DNA of 14,961 nt from Lachnoclostridium sp. UBA5725 (GTDB lineage Bacteria > Bacillota > Clostridia > Lachnospirales > Lachnospiraceae): the NCBI GenBank assembly GCA_002419585.1, contig DIGJ01000039.1, positions 1 to 14,961 on the forward strand. Reading direction: 5' to 3'. A model generated the notes under the pieces. The model saw nothing but the letters and a program-made list of their open reading frames with translations. It was not told the origin of the DNA and did no database searches. Both the position numbers and the translations under genes were made by a program. Each line of letters opens with the position of its first letter. Positions within the stretch are counted from its first letter, which is position 1. Positions 9,701-14,961 of the stretch are shown piece by piece.

Positions 9701-10633
9701 TACAATACGATTCTTTAATGCTAATTTTTTATTAAATTTATAACGTCCAACTTTTGCAAGGTCATATCTTCTAGCATCAAAGAACATGCTACGGATTAAG
9801 CTTTCTGCACTATCCACTGAAAGCGGTTCGCCTGGACGAAGCTTTTTATATAATTCAAGAAGTCCATCCTGATAGTTATCGGAAGAGTCCTTTTGTATAC
9901 TTGCTAAGATCTTTGGTTCTTCACCAAAAAATTCTGTAATCTGGCTGTTGGTTGCACTGTGAATTTCCTGATCAATGTTCCATCCTTTATTTGGGTCTGC
10001 ACTGTAATCATATACACTATGGTCTAATGCACGGATTAATACAGTAACAGGCACTTTTCTATTTCTATCAACGCGTACATAGAAAATATCATTGGAGTCT
10101 GTTTCATACTCTAACCATGCACCACGGTTTGGAATAACCGTAGATGAGTAAAGTTCTTTACCGATCTTATCATGGCCAATTGCATAATAAATCCCCGGGG
10201 AACGAACTAACTGGCTAACGATAACACGTTCTGCACCATTAATAATGAATGTTCCTGTTGCTGTCATTAATGGAAGGTCTCCCATGAAAATATCATGTTC
10301 GGTAATTTCTTCTGTCTCTTTGTTACGAAGTCTAACCTTTACTTTCAACGGAGCTGCATAAGTTGCATCTCTTTCCTTACATTCTTCAATTGAATACTTT
10401 ACATCATCTTCACACAATACAAAGCTTACAAAATCTAAGCTAAGGTGCTCACTATAATCTTCAATTGGAGAAATGTCTTTGAAAACTTCGTTTAGCCCTT
10501 CTTCCAAGAACCATTTGTAAGATTCTGTCTGCACTTCAATGAGGTTTGGCATTTCCAAAACTTCTTTTTGACGTGAATAACTCATTCTTACACCGTTTCC
10601 AATTTTAATTGGACGAATTCTGTTTTTTTCCAT
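6737..10633 (-). CDS. rpoB: DNA-directed RNA polymerase subunit beta
   Basis: The second catalytic subunit of RNA polymerase, forming the other half of the cleft and the rifamycin pocket. With the chosen start it has 1298 residues. Visible landmarks are the N-terminal MSYSRQKEVLEMPNLIEVQ block, the fork/rifampicin region GSSQLSQFMDQNNPLGELTH followed by KRRLSALGPGGL (about 508-539), PIETPEGPNIGLI, GDKMAGRHGNKGVVS, and GGQRFGEMEVWALEAYGA near the end, then a long acidic tail (NFDEFADVDSLDDDDFEE). The usual rifampicin-resistance positions carry the sensitive residues: Asp517, His527 and Ser532. The ORF can be opened four codons earlier at a GTG (10645), but that codon is part of the AAGGGGTG ribosome binding site; the ATG at 10631-10633 sits 9 bases after it and gives the family N terminus MEKNRIRPI. 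No rplL precedes it; it has its own promoter. Confidence 0.98.
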   Translation of the reverse strand: MEKNRIRPIKIGNGVRMSYSRQKEVLEMPNLIEVQTESYKWFLEEGLNEVFKDISPIEDYSEHLSLDFVSFVLCEDDVKYSIEECKERDATYAAPLKVKVRLRNKETEEITEHDIFMGDLPLMTATGTFIINGAERVIVSQLVRSPGIYYAIGHDKIGKELYSSTVIPNRGAWLEYETDSNDIFYVRVDRNRKVPVTVLIRALDHSVYDYSADPNKGWNIDQEIHSATNSQITEFFGEEPKILASIQKDSSDNYQDGLLELYKKLRPGEPLSVDSAESLIRSMFFDARRYDLAKVGRYKFNKKLALKNRIVGCKLAEDVVDMETGEVVAEAGVIITEELAIKIQNTGTGFVWLEVEDRKVKIVSNRMVDINAFIDVDKEELGITEDVYYFALKYILENYSDAEERKDVISKNISKLIPKHITTWDVFASINYNMHLEYGIGNADDIDHLGNRRIRAVGELLQNQYRIGLSRMERVVRERMTTQDIEGVSPQSLINIKPVTAAVKEFFGSSQLSQFMDQNNPLGELTHKRRLSALGPGGLSRDRAGFEVRDVHYSHYGRMCPIETPEGPNIGLINSLASYARINEYGFVEAPYRKVDKSDPKNPKVTDEVVYLTADEEDKYVVAQANETLDENGYFVHTNVSGRFREETSEFEKRKIDLMDVSPKMVFSVATAMIPFLENDDANRALMGSNMQRQAVPLLVTEAPAVGTGMEMKAAVDSGNCVVAKEDGIVEKSASNQIIIRNTSGTKTSYKLEKFSRSNQGTCMNQRPIVVKGEEVKAGQVIADGPSTAGGEIALGKNPLIGFMTWEGYNYEDAVLLSERLVQEDVYTSVHINEYEAEARDTKLGPEEITRDVPGVGDDALKDLDERGIIRIGAEVRAGDILVGKVTPKGETELTAEERLLRAIFGEKAREVRDTSLRVPHGEFGIIVDAKVFTRENGDELSPGVNQSVRIYIAQKRKIQVGDKMAGRHGNKGVVSRVLPAEDMPFLPNGRPLDIVLNPLGVPSRMNIGQVLEIHLSLASRVLGLNVSTPVFDGANEYDIMDTLELANDYVNTPLSDFEAKYKESLDPELMKYLLENKDYRKQWEGVPINRDGKVRLRDGRTGEYFDGAVTVGFMHYLKLHHLVDDKIHARSTGPYSLVTQQPLGGKAQFGGQRFGEMEVWALEAYGAAYTLQEILTVKSDDVVGRVKTYEAIIKGENIQEPGIPESFKVLLKELQSLALDVTVLDENGNEVQMTENIEYGDEDLTPLIEGEENFGFGNNESFENAGFRETDAENLDDEINFDEFADVDSLDDDDFEE

Positions 10634-10794
10634 TGATGTTTTCACCCCTTGATATATTCTAGCGCTTTGCGCCGATTAACTTGTTCTCATGTATAACGGA
10701 TATGGTATCCATAAAAATCTCTTTACTATTTGGTTTTCTTATGCTATAATCACCTTATAAAGTAATTATCGCGCAAGCATCCATAATAGTGCAT
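10634..10794 (-). promoter_or_regulatory. 5' leader of rpoBC, about 160 bases
   Basis: The predicted start is near 10793, so the untranslated leader is long. It can form three local hairpins: ATAATTAC/GTGATTAT (plus 10762-10769 and 10746-10753, 8-base loop), GGATA/TATCC (10698-10702 and 10706-10710) and GCGC/GCGC (10662-10665 and 10669-10672), the last about 15 bases before the ribosome binding site. It also holds an 18-codon frame including the stop (10659-10712 minus, MDTISVIHENKLIGAKR) with only a weak AGAG site upstream. None is followed by a T run, so I see no classical attenuator. Any regulatory role, such as autogenous control by RNA polymerase, is inference. Confidence 0.45.
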
Positions 10795-10799
10795 TTTTC

Positions 10800-10828
10800 A
10801 TCTTAACACAAGGCACTAGGGTTGTCAA
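10800..10828 (-). promoter_or_regulatory. Promoter of the rpoB-rpoC operon
   Basis: Minus-strand -35 TTGACA (10823-10828) is a perfect consensus. The spacer is 17 bp and the -10 is TAAGAT (10800-10805), four of six matches. An A-run at about 10833-10840 (minus strand) just upstream could help as an UP element. It explains how rpoBC is expressed without the ribosomal protein genes in front. Confidence 0.8.
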
Positions 10829-11202
10829 GCGCCTTTTTTTATGCTCAAAGCCTTATTTTATGGGCTTTTCTATATTTAGTCCTTGTAATTTTTGGTATTT
10901 TTGACAGCGTCGTTTCAACAAACATAACATAGTACGCATTTTTATTATCTACTACGTTACATTTTTTTATTTTTGTTGCAATCTATTATTCTTAGCAAAT
11001 CATATTGATTCTTTTTAGTATTCTCTATATTGTTTAATTTCTTCTATATATAGTAGAAAATTTTATTGATATTTCATATCGTAGTTCATATTCCTCTTAC
11101 CAGATTATCAAATTTTAGTTGAGTTCTTTTCTATTTGTATTGTAAATTATTTACCCTTAGTATACACTTATTTTAACTACTATGTTTGAAAAGGAGACTA
11201 CT
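10829..11202. other. AT-rich divergent spacer between rpoBC and the DUF2089-type gene
   Basis: About 370 bases with no credible gene on either strand. It is very AT-rich, with long T tracts on the plus strand. A small hairpin AAAGCC/GGCTTT (10847-10852 and 10863-10868) has a 10-base loop and only a weak T tail. A possible plus-strand promoter for the gene at 11203 is TTGACA (10901-10906), 18 bp, TAACAT (10925-10930). A second weak candidate is TTGAGT-18-TAAATT at about 11119-11148. I cannot decide between them. Confidence 0.4.
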
Positions 11203-11937
11203 ATGCAACAACATATTATTGGTCATTGCCCGGTTTGCAAAGAAGAACTGGTTGTCACAAAGCTCACGTGCCGTCATTGTGGTCTTGAATTATCCAACGA
11301 CTTTACTTTAAACAAATTCTCATTTTTAACAGAAGAAGATTTACAATTTGTAGAACTATTCATACACTATAGCGGCAATTTAAAAGAGATACAACAACAG
11401 CTTCACCTTTCCTACCCCGCTGCGAAGAAACGGTTAACAAAAATTCAAGAAACACTAGGATTAAAGCAAGAAGAAGTAAAAAGCAGCCAGCTTGAACCCA
11501 TTATTAATAATCTTCCTATTTATCACGATGAAACAAATACCGTAAAAAAAATAAAGGAAAAGCTCAATGCCTCAGGAGGCATTGCTACAATTCCTTTATC
11601 AAAAGGTGATTCCTTCCAAATATATTACGAGGATTTCGGAAATGGCGTTTATGCTACCAATCTTCCTCACAGTCGCATCTTAACATGGAAAGCCTTCAAC
11701 TGTGCTATTGAAGTACTTACTAAAAACAACGGGAAGGCAGTCAAGGGTAATGCTATGAAGGGAAAACTAGGCAGTTCTGCTCTTCCACTTGGCAGCGTTG
11801 AAGGTTATGTTGCGCACCACGCGTATGGAGCCAAACGAGGTGACTCTTGCCTCCGAACCATATCATCCCTTGCATCCATCCTCGAATGGGCGGATATTTG
11901 CAACAATGGATACGGATTTTTGCAATTAAAATCTTGA
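11203..11937 (+). CDS. DUF2089-type zinc-ribbon/HTH protein with an extra C-terminal domain
   Basis: A probable cytoplasmic DNA-binding regulator, 244 residues. Residues 9-26 form a zinc ribbon with two CxxC pairs (CPVC at 9-12, CRHC at 23-26). Residues about 42-88 read FLTEEDLQFVELFIHYSGNLKEIQQQLHLSYPAAKKRLTKI in the protein, a helix-turn-helix pattern that with the ribbon matches DUF2089 proteins as I remember them. Those are usually only about 100-130 residues. Here another 140 residues follow, with an IATIPLSKGDSFQIYYEDFGNG segment and a conserved-looking end (KLGSSALPLGSVEGYVAHHAYG, SILEWADICNNGYGFLQL); I cannot assign this part. The start at 11203 is set by AAGGAG 6 bases upstream; a frame-opening ATG at 11182 precedes that site and would overlap it. 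It is divergent from rpoBC and followed by the exporter pair. Target and signal are unknown. Confidence 0.8.
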   Translation: MQQHIIGHCPVCKEELVVTKLTCRHCGLELSNDFTLNKFSFLTEEDLQFVELFIHYSGNLKEIQQQLHLSYPAAKKRLTKIQETLGLKQEEVKSSQLEPIINNLPIYHDETNTVKKIKEKLNASGGIATIPLSKGDSFQIYYEDFGNGVYATNLPHSRILTWKAFNCAIEVLTKNNGKAVKGNAMKGKLGSSALPLGSVEGYVAHHAYGAKRGDSCLRTISSLASILEWADICNNGYGFLQLKS

Positions 11938-11968
11938 ATATTTTGGTACGAAACACGTGTACGTTGGT

Positions 11969-11974
11969 TATAAT
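11969..11974 (+). promoter_or_regulatory. Possible -10 box of the exporter operon
   Basis: A perfect TATAAT lies 58 bases before the start codon at 12033 and 31 bases after the preceding stop. The best -35 candidate (TTGGTA, 11943-11948) is 20 bp away, too far for a standard promoter, so this is weak. There is no terminator between the preceding gene and the exporter, so read-through is also possible. Confidence 0.3.
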
Positions 11975-12032
11975 TATGTATGTAAACAATAAAAATCACC
12001 TCATTGTACTTTATTAAAGCAAGGAGTAGACC

Positions 12033-12779
12033 ATGAAATTAGAAGAAGTCTTAGATGCCTCCATCTTAATCGGTTATCAATTACTATGCAATGGTGCAGA
12101 TGTGTACCGAGTTGAACAAAGTATCGATTACATTTGTGAGGCGTATGGTGCAAAAGAAATTAATTCATTTGCAATACCATCTAGCATCGTTGTAACAATT
12201 TCAGATGGCACTGTCTCTCTAACTAAAACAAAACGAATTTTGAAACACAAAACCAATCTTGATCGTGTAGAAAAGTTAGCAGGATTGTCGCGCTATATCT
12301 GTGCAACAAAACCATCGTATCAAACCATAACCGAGCGGGTAGATGAAATACTTGCGCTTCCAATGTGGAGCATTAAGTGGCAATACTTTGCACAAATGCT
12401 TGCCGGCGCATCCTTTTGCATTTTTTTTGGTGGCAATCTTATTGATTCCTTGGTTTCAGCTTGCATTGGAGCCTTAGTTATGTTTCTTGGCAAAAAATTA
12501 GAAACGGTAAATGCAAATAGTTTTTTTATAAATATAATATGTAGTTTTTGCGTTGCTTTTATAAGTGGAAAAATCGGAGTGTTGTCAAATGGTTATTTTA
12601 ATACCGATGCCATTACCATTGGAGGTATTATGCTTCTAGTACCAGGGCTTGCCCTGGCTAATAGTATGCGTGACTTCATCGCTAGCGATACCATGAGCGG
12701 ACTTTCCCGGATGACAGAAGCTCTATTCGTTGCTGTTGGTGTTGCACTTGGGGTTGCTGTTGCAATGTTTTTTATATAG
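12033..12779 (+). CDS. Threonine/serine exporter family, N-terminal half (ThrE/DUF1212, YjjP-like)
   Basis: One half of a split ThrE-type membrane exporter. ThrE of Corynebacterium exports threonine and serine; the split YjjP-YjjB pair of E. coli has been linked to succinate export, so the substrate here is open. The 248 residues begin with a cytosolic domain (about 1-112) carrying the family motif GADVYRVE (21-28) and a Ser-rich strand region, followed by about five membrane segments (roughly 117-133, 137-153, 163-182, 193-212, 228-247). The motif LLVPGLALANSMRD (201-214), typical of the family, is intact. AAGGAG sits 6 bases before the ATG. It is followed after 12 bases by the second half, whose ribosome binding site overlaps this gene's stop codon, so the two are translationally linked. 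Confidence 0.9.
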   Translation: MKLEEVLDASILIGYQLLCNGADVYRVEQSIDYICEAYGAKEINSFAIPSSIVVTISDGTVSLTKTKRILKHKTNLDRVEKLAGLSRYICATKPSYQTITERVDEILALPMWSIKWQYFAQMLAGASFCIFFGGNLIDSLVSACIGALVMFLGKKLETVNANSFFINIICSFCVAFISGKIGVLSNGYFNTDAITIGGIMLLVPGLALANSMRDFIASDTMSGLSRMTEALFVAVGVALGVAVAMFFI

Positions 12780-12791
12780 GAGGAACATAGC

Positions 12792-13259
12792 ATGACACAA
12801 ATAATTCAATGCCTTTGTGCCTTTACCGGTACACTTGGTTTAGGAATTATATTTAATATACGAGGAAAAAATTTATTTTTCGCAGCACTCGGTGGAATTC
12901 TAAGTTGGACGGCTTTCTCACTTTCCGGCCTATTCTTACCGTCAGACATCGGCCAATACTTTTTTGCTGCTATTATTATTTCACTTTATTCGGAATGTAT
13001 GGCTATGATACGTAAAGTACCAGTTACCATATTCCTTGTCACTTCAATGATTCCTCTGGTTCCTGGTGGTATCATTTTTAAAACCATGCAAAATCTAATC
13101 TCAGGAAAAAACCGACTAGGTGCTGAAATGGGTATATATGCCTTTGAAATTGCTGGCTCCATCGCCTTAGGTATCCTGTTAATGGCCTATGTCGTTCGCG
13201 CGATCAAACAGATTATGCATGTTCGGTATTTATTTAAATTAAAAAAGGACAAGCATTAG
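12792..13259 (+). CDS. Threonine/serine exporter family, C-terminal half (ThrE_2/DUF3815, YjjB-like)
   Basis: The partner half of the split exporter, 155 residues and almost wholly hydrophobic, with about four to five membrane segments (about 4-22, 27-48, 55-70, 78-96, 115-136). It carries the family motif RKVPVTIFLVTSMIPLVPGG (74-93) and ends in a basic cytosolic tail (KLKKDKH). The ribosome binding site AGGAGG (12778-12783) overlaps the stop of the first half, and the start follows after 8 bases. Its stop codon lies inside the left arm of the shared terminator. In one-protein ThrE this domain is the C-terminal half, so the two products probably form one transporter. Substrate not determined. 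Confidence 0.9.
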   Translation: MTQIIQCLCAFTGTLGLGIIFNIRGKNLFFAALGGILSWTAFSLSGLFLPSDIGQYFFAAIIISLYSECMAMIRKVPVTIFLVTSMIPLVPGGIIFKTMQNLISGKNRLGAEMGIYAFEIAGSIALGILLMAYVVRAIKQIMHVRYLFKLKKDKH

Positions 13260-13279
13260 TCATTTACTAATCTTGTCCT
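13241..13279. terminator. Bidirectional terminator between the exporter operon and mecA
   Basis: Stem GGACAAG-(C)-ATTAG paired with CTAAT-CTTGTCC (13247-13259 and 13267-13278), with one bulged C at 13254 and a 7-base loop. Read on the minus strand it is followed by six T (plus 13241-13246), a strong terminator for mecA. Read on the plus strand the tail is TAACTTTTAT, weaker but usable. The TAG stop of the exporter gene (13257-13259) is part of the stem. Confidence 0.87.
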
Positions 13280-13310
13280 AACTTTTATATTATTTAATTA
13301 CTACTATCCA

Positions 13311-13952
13311 TCAATATGTAGCAATTTTAGACATATTGAATATGGCATTCTTTTCTATCATACATATGAAATGTTCCTGATAATATGTAAGAATTTTTGA
13401 ATCATCCGAAATAAACTCTGAAAATTCAATTGCCTTTTCACAAACACCTTTAAATAGTTTTGCTGATATGCGACCTTTTTCAATTACCAGATAGTAAAGG
13501 TTATCCTTTTCATTCTTATAAAGCTGGCTTTTAATCTTTTTATCCATTGGAATGGCCTGCGTAAACATTTCAATATGTTCCAAAGAAGTAAAAGCAAATA
13601 TCCGGAGTTGTACTTGTGTCAGCTTTTTATCCTTTTCAACGGTTATCTCCTGTTTCAAGTCGCCAACCATATCTTTAATATTTTTTATCAATCCATCAAA
13701 TTCATTTTCTCTATTTTCAGAAAAAACAATTGCAAGTCCATTTTCAGGCAATGGCATTACCTGAACAGCCAATACACCACTGGTTGCTTCATAAGAAACT
13801 TGTTTTTTTGCTTCTTCTACAATTTCTTCAAAAAAGCTTTGCGTCTTTTCCTTATTTTTAAAGAAATCTTCTAATTGAATACCATGTTCTTTCATATCTT
13901 CTTCCGTTAATACGCAACGGATTGTATCATCATCTAATCTACTAAATTCCAT
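13311..13952 (-). CDS. mecA: MecA-family adaptor protein
   Basis: MecA proteins deliver substrates to the ClpC unfoldase for degradation by ClpP and also help assemble ClpC; in Bacillus they control competence through ComK. This product has 213 residues, close to Bacillus MecA (about 218). Residues 1-80 match the N-terminal substrate-binding part: MEFSRLDDDTIRCVLTEEDM, then GIQLEDFFKNKEKTQSFFEEIVEEA and GVLAVQVMPLPENGL. After a short acidic/Lys linker, residues 110-213 form the likely ClpC-binding domain (RIFAFTSLEHIEMFTQAI, NLYYLVIE, FSEFISDDSKILTYYQEH). An in-frame stop four codons upstream fixes the start. The ribosome binding site is modest (AGGAAG 12 bases away, or GAGAAG 5 bases away). 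A promoter lies 38 bases upstream; the acetyltransferase gene 83 bases upstream has no terminator, so both may also be on one transcript. Clostridial roles are not settled. Confidence 0.88.
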   Translation of the reverse strand: MEFSRLDDDTIRCVLTEEDMKEHGIQLEDFFKNKEKTQSFFEEIVEEAKKQVSYEATSGVLAVQVMPLPENGLAIVFSENRENEFDGLIKNIKDMVGDLKQEITVEKDKKLTQVQLRIFAFTSLEHIEMFTQAIPMDKKIKSQLYKNEKDNLYYLVIEKGRISAKLFKGVCEKAIEFSEFISDDSKILTYYQEHFICMIEKNAIFNMSKIATY

Positions 13953-13989
13953 ACTTACTTCTCACTTCCTTTTACTGCTTTACAAGGAC

Positions 13990-14018
13990 ACTATATATCA
14001 AAATGGACATAATAGCAA
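13990..14018 (-). promoter_or_regulatory. Likely promoter of mecA
   Basis: Minus-strand boxes TTGCTA (14013-14018) and TATAGT (13990-13995) are 17 bp apart; the matches are four and five of six. The start would be near 13983, about 30 bases before the coding region. Confidence 0.6.
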
Positions 14019-14035
14019 TAAACATTTTATTAATT

Positions 14036-14614
14036 TTATGCCTCAAGTTCTACTTTCGTATTTTTTTTGAGAAATTCCTCGCCAAATACTGCTTGATAAA
14101 TTCGTTTTAGTTCCATAAATGCTAGTTCATTCGTTGCATTCTCTTTTAATGCCAAGGATATAATATGATAGTTGTCCTGATAAATCCGACTTCTCACCTT
14201 TGTCATGCCAAATCCGCTTTTTTGATAAAACATAATCCTGCGCTGGCGGGTTTGGCTATCTTTGTCAGTTTCAGCAAATTCCGGATTTTCTACTTCAGCA
14301 AGCAAAAATGCACCTTTTTCCTTTAGCTTTTCTTTCATAAGTTCCAAAAAAGCAGATCCAAGTCCCCTATTTCTATACTGTTCAAACACCACTAAATAAT
14401 CTAGCAACAAAGCCTCCCCATTTGGCGCTTTTATTAAATAAGCATAGCCCATTTGCTCCTCATTTTCAAAAAAACCATAACACCAATATATATTTTGAGC
14501 AATAAGTCCTTCTATCATCTCAAATGGCTTCACTTCATCTTTATGAAAGTCCTTTGATAAATGCTTTTTATAAAGTTCCATTCGTTCCTTCAAATCAAGT
14601 TGCTTCATTTCCAT
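14036..14614 (-). CDS. GNAT-family N-acetyltransferase
   Basis: A member of the Gcn5-related acetyltransferases, which move the acetyl group of acetyl-CoA to an amine; the substrate is not predictable. With the ATG at 14612-14614 it has 192 residues. Motif A is ALLLDYLVVFEQYRNRGLGS (about residues 68-87), with the acetyl-CoA pyrophosphate loop R-N-R-G-L-G. Motif B is MFYQKSGF (128-135). A C-terminal extension of about 50 residues follows. The frame can also open at GTG (14621-14623), only 3 bases from AGGAG; the ATG is 12 bases away. Neither distance is ideal, so the start is uncertain. It is upstream of mecA on the same strand with an 83-base gap and no terminator, and has its own promoter. 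Confidence 0.87.
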   Translation of the reverse strand: MEMKQLDLKERMELYKKHLSKDFHKDEVKPFEMIEGLIAQNIYWCYGFFENEEQMGYAYLIKAPNGEALLLDYLVVFEQYRNRGLGSAFLELMKEKLKEKGAFLLAEVENPEFAETDKDSQTRQRRIMFYQKSGFGMTKVRSRIYQDNYHIISLALKENATNELAFMELKRIYQAVFGEEFLKKNTKVELEA

Positions 14615-14687
14615 TTTATCCACAATCTCCTACATTACGGGAGGATTAATCCACGTATTTATCGACTTTGTTTTAATGCTTGCTACT

Positions 14688-14716
14688 AGTATACCTCATA
14701 TTTTAATGCAAGGCAA
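14688..14716 (-). promoter_or_regulatory. Promoter of the GNAT gene
   Basis: Minus-strand boxes TTGCCT (14711-14716) and TATACT (14688-14693) are 17 bp apart, matching four and five of six consensus bases. The start would be near 14681, giving a leader of about 67 bases. It lies about 100 bases from the hairpin element to the right. Confidence 0.65.
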
Positions 14717-14740
14717 ATGTAATAAATTCTGGTTTAACTG

Positions 14741-14815
14741 TGCAGGATAGACGTGGGGGATTTTGGGAAAGTCATGCAAAAGGTGCGGTGGGTTTAGGGG
14801 TTTCGAAATTCGAAT
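14741..14815. other. G-rich tract and twin palindromes beside the hairpin element
   Basis: Positions 14754-14800 hold 22 G but only 3 C on the plus strand, unlike the AT-rich spacers elsewhere in the window. There are four runs of three or more G (14755-14759, 14765-14767, 14790-14792, 14797-14800). Then come two 8-bp palindromes sharing one base, TTTCGAAA (14801-14808) and ATTCGAAT (14808-14815), directly before the hairpin. I see no gene. It is probably part of the same element. Confidence 0.5.
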
Positions 14816-14961
14816 GGAGCGCAGGGGCAGCCCTTGAAACCAGCCGCATAAACATTCGGTGGAACCTCTAAGCAAGTCAGAATGAGCTCTATGGGAGCAC
14901 ATTCTGACTAGAGTTTCCGCCCAACATGCTAAAATGGTTTTAAGGACTGCCCCTGCGCTCC
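14816..14961. repeat. 146-nt long hairpin with 15-bp perfect inverted-repeat ends (MITE-like element or structured RNA)
   Basis: The outer arms are GGAGCGCAGGGGCAG (14816-14830) and its exact complement (14947-14961), ending on the last base. Inside, separated by one mismatch, CCTTGAAACCA (14832-14842) pairs with TGGTTTTAAGG (14935-14945) with one G-U. GCAT (14846-14849) can pair with ATGC (14926-14929). GGTGGAACCTCTA (14858-14870) pairs with TAGAGTTTCCGCC (14909-14921) with one G-U and one mismatch. GTCAGAATG (14876-14884) pairs with CATTCTGAC (14900-14908). The tip is GCTC/GAGC with a 5-base loop. In all about 55 pairs use 110 of 146 bases. There is no T tract, so it is not a simple terminator, and no known RNA family is recognised. 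It may extend past the window. Confidence 0.75.

Noticed and set aside
10847..10868. Hairpin AAAGCC/GGCTTT as a terminator
   Set aside because: The stem is 6 bp with a 10-base loop and only a short T tail on the plus strand, and no plus-strand gene precedes it.
14775..14788. Stretch aaaaggtgcggt resembles part of bacterial RNase P RNA
   Set aside because: The other conserved RNase P blocks (for example GAGGAAAGUCC and ACAGA) are absent and the following bases do not match, so the similarity is taken as chance.
14696..14902. 68-residue minus-strand frame across the right-edge element (many Pro, Leu and His)
   Set aside because: It runs through one arm and the tip of the hairpin and the C-rich complement of the G tract, overlaps the GNAT promoter, and has no ribosome binding site or domain. 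Its composition reflects the underlying repeat.

Overview
The window is low-GC Firmicute DNA, most likely from a Lachnospiraceae-type clostridium. The evidence is AT-rich intergenic DNA, strong AGGAGG-type ribosome binding sites, consensus sigma-A promoters, a Firmicute-type topoisomerase III, a MecA-family ClpC adaptor, and an RpoB that starts MEKNRIRPI and continues in the clostridial manner. The genus call is inference from memory of protein sequences.

Left edge (1-450): two tandem minus-strand promoters with 17-bp spacers, A/T-rich upstream tracts and a hairpin-rich leader read off the left end. This is the layout of an rRNA operon, so a 16S gene probably lies just outside. Next, on the minus strand, come topB (topoisomerase III), then a 68-residue unknown gene with its own promoter and terminator, then the rpoB-rpoC operon ending in a terminator. 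The two large RNA polymerase subunit genes fill about half the window. They stand apart from the ribosomal protein genes that flank them in most bacteria: no rplL lies upstream and no rpsL/rpsG/fusA lies downstream.

Middle (10634-11202): the rpoBC leader and promoter on the minus strand, then an AT-rich divergent spacer leading to a plus-strand DUF2089-type zinc-ribbon/HTH protein with an unassigned C-terminal domain. It is followed by a two-gene plus-strand operon for a split ThrE-type exporter. This operon converges on a minus-strand pair, a GNAT acetyltransferase and mecA, through one bidirectional hairpin terminator.

Right edge (about 14741-14961): a GC-rich, gene-free island with a strongly G-biased stretch followed by a 146-nt nearly complete hairpin. 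Its outer arms are perfect 15-bp inverted repeats, and the last arm ends exactly on the last base of the window. It is either a structured RNA or the end of a repeat/mobile element (MITE-like), and it is the best candidate here for something undescribed. Because one end lies in an rRNA leader and the other at a repeat boundary, the window may be a whole assembly contig broken at two multicopy sequences.
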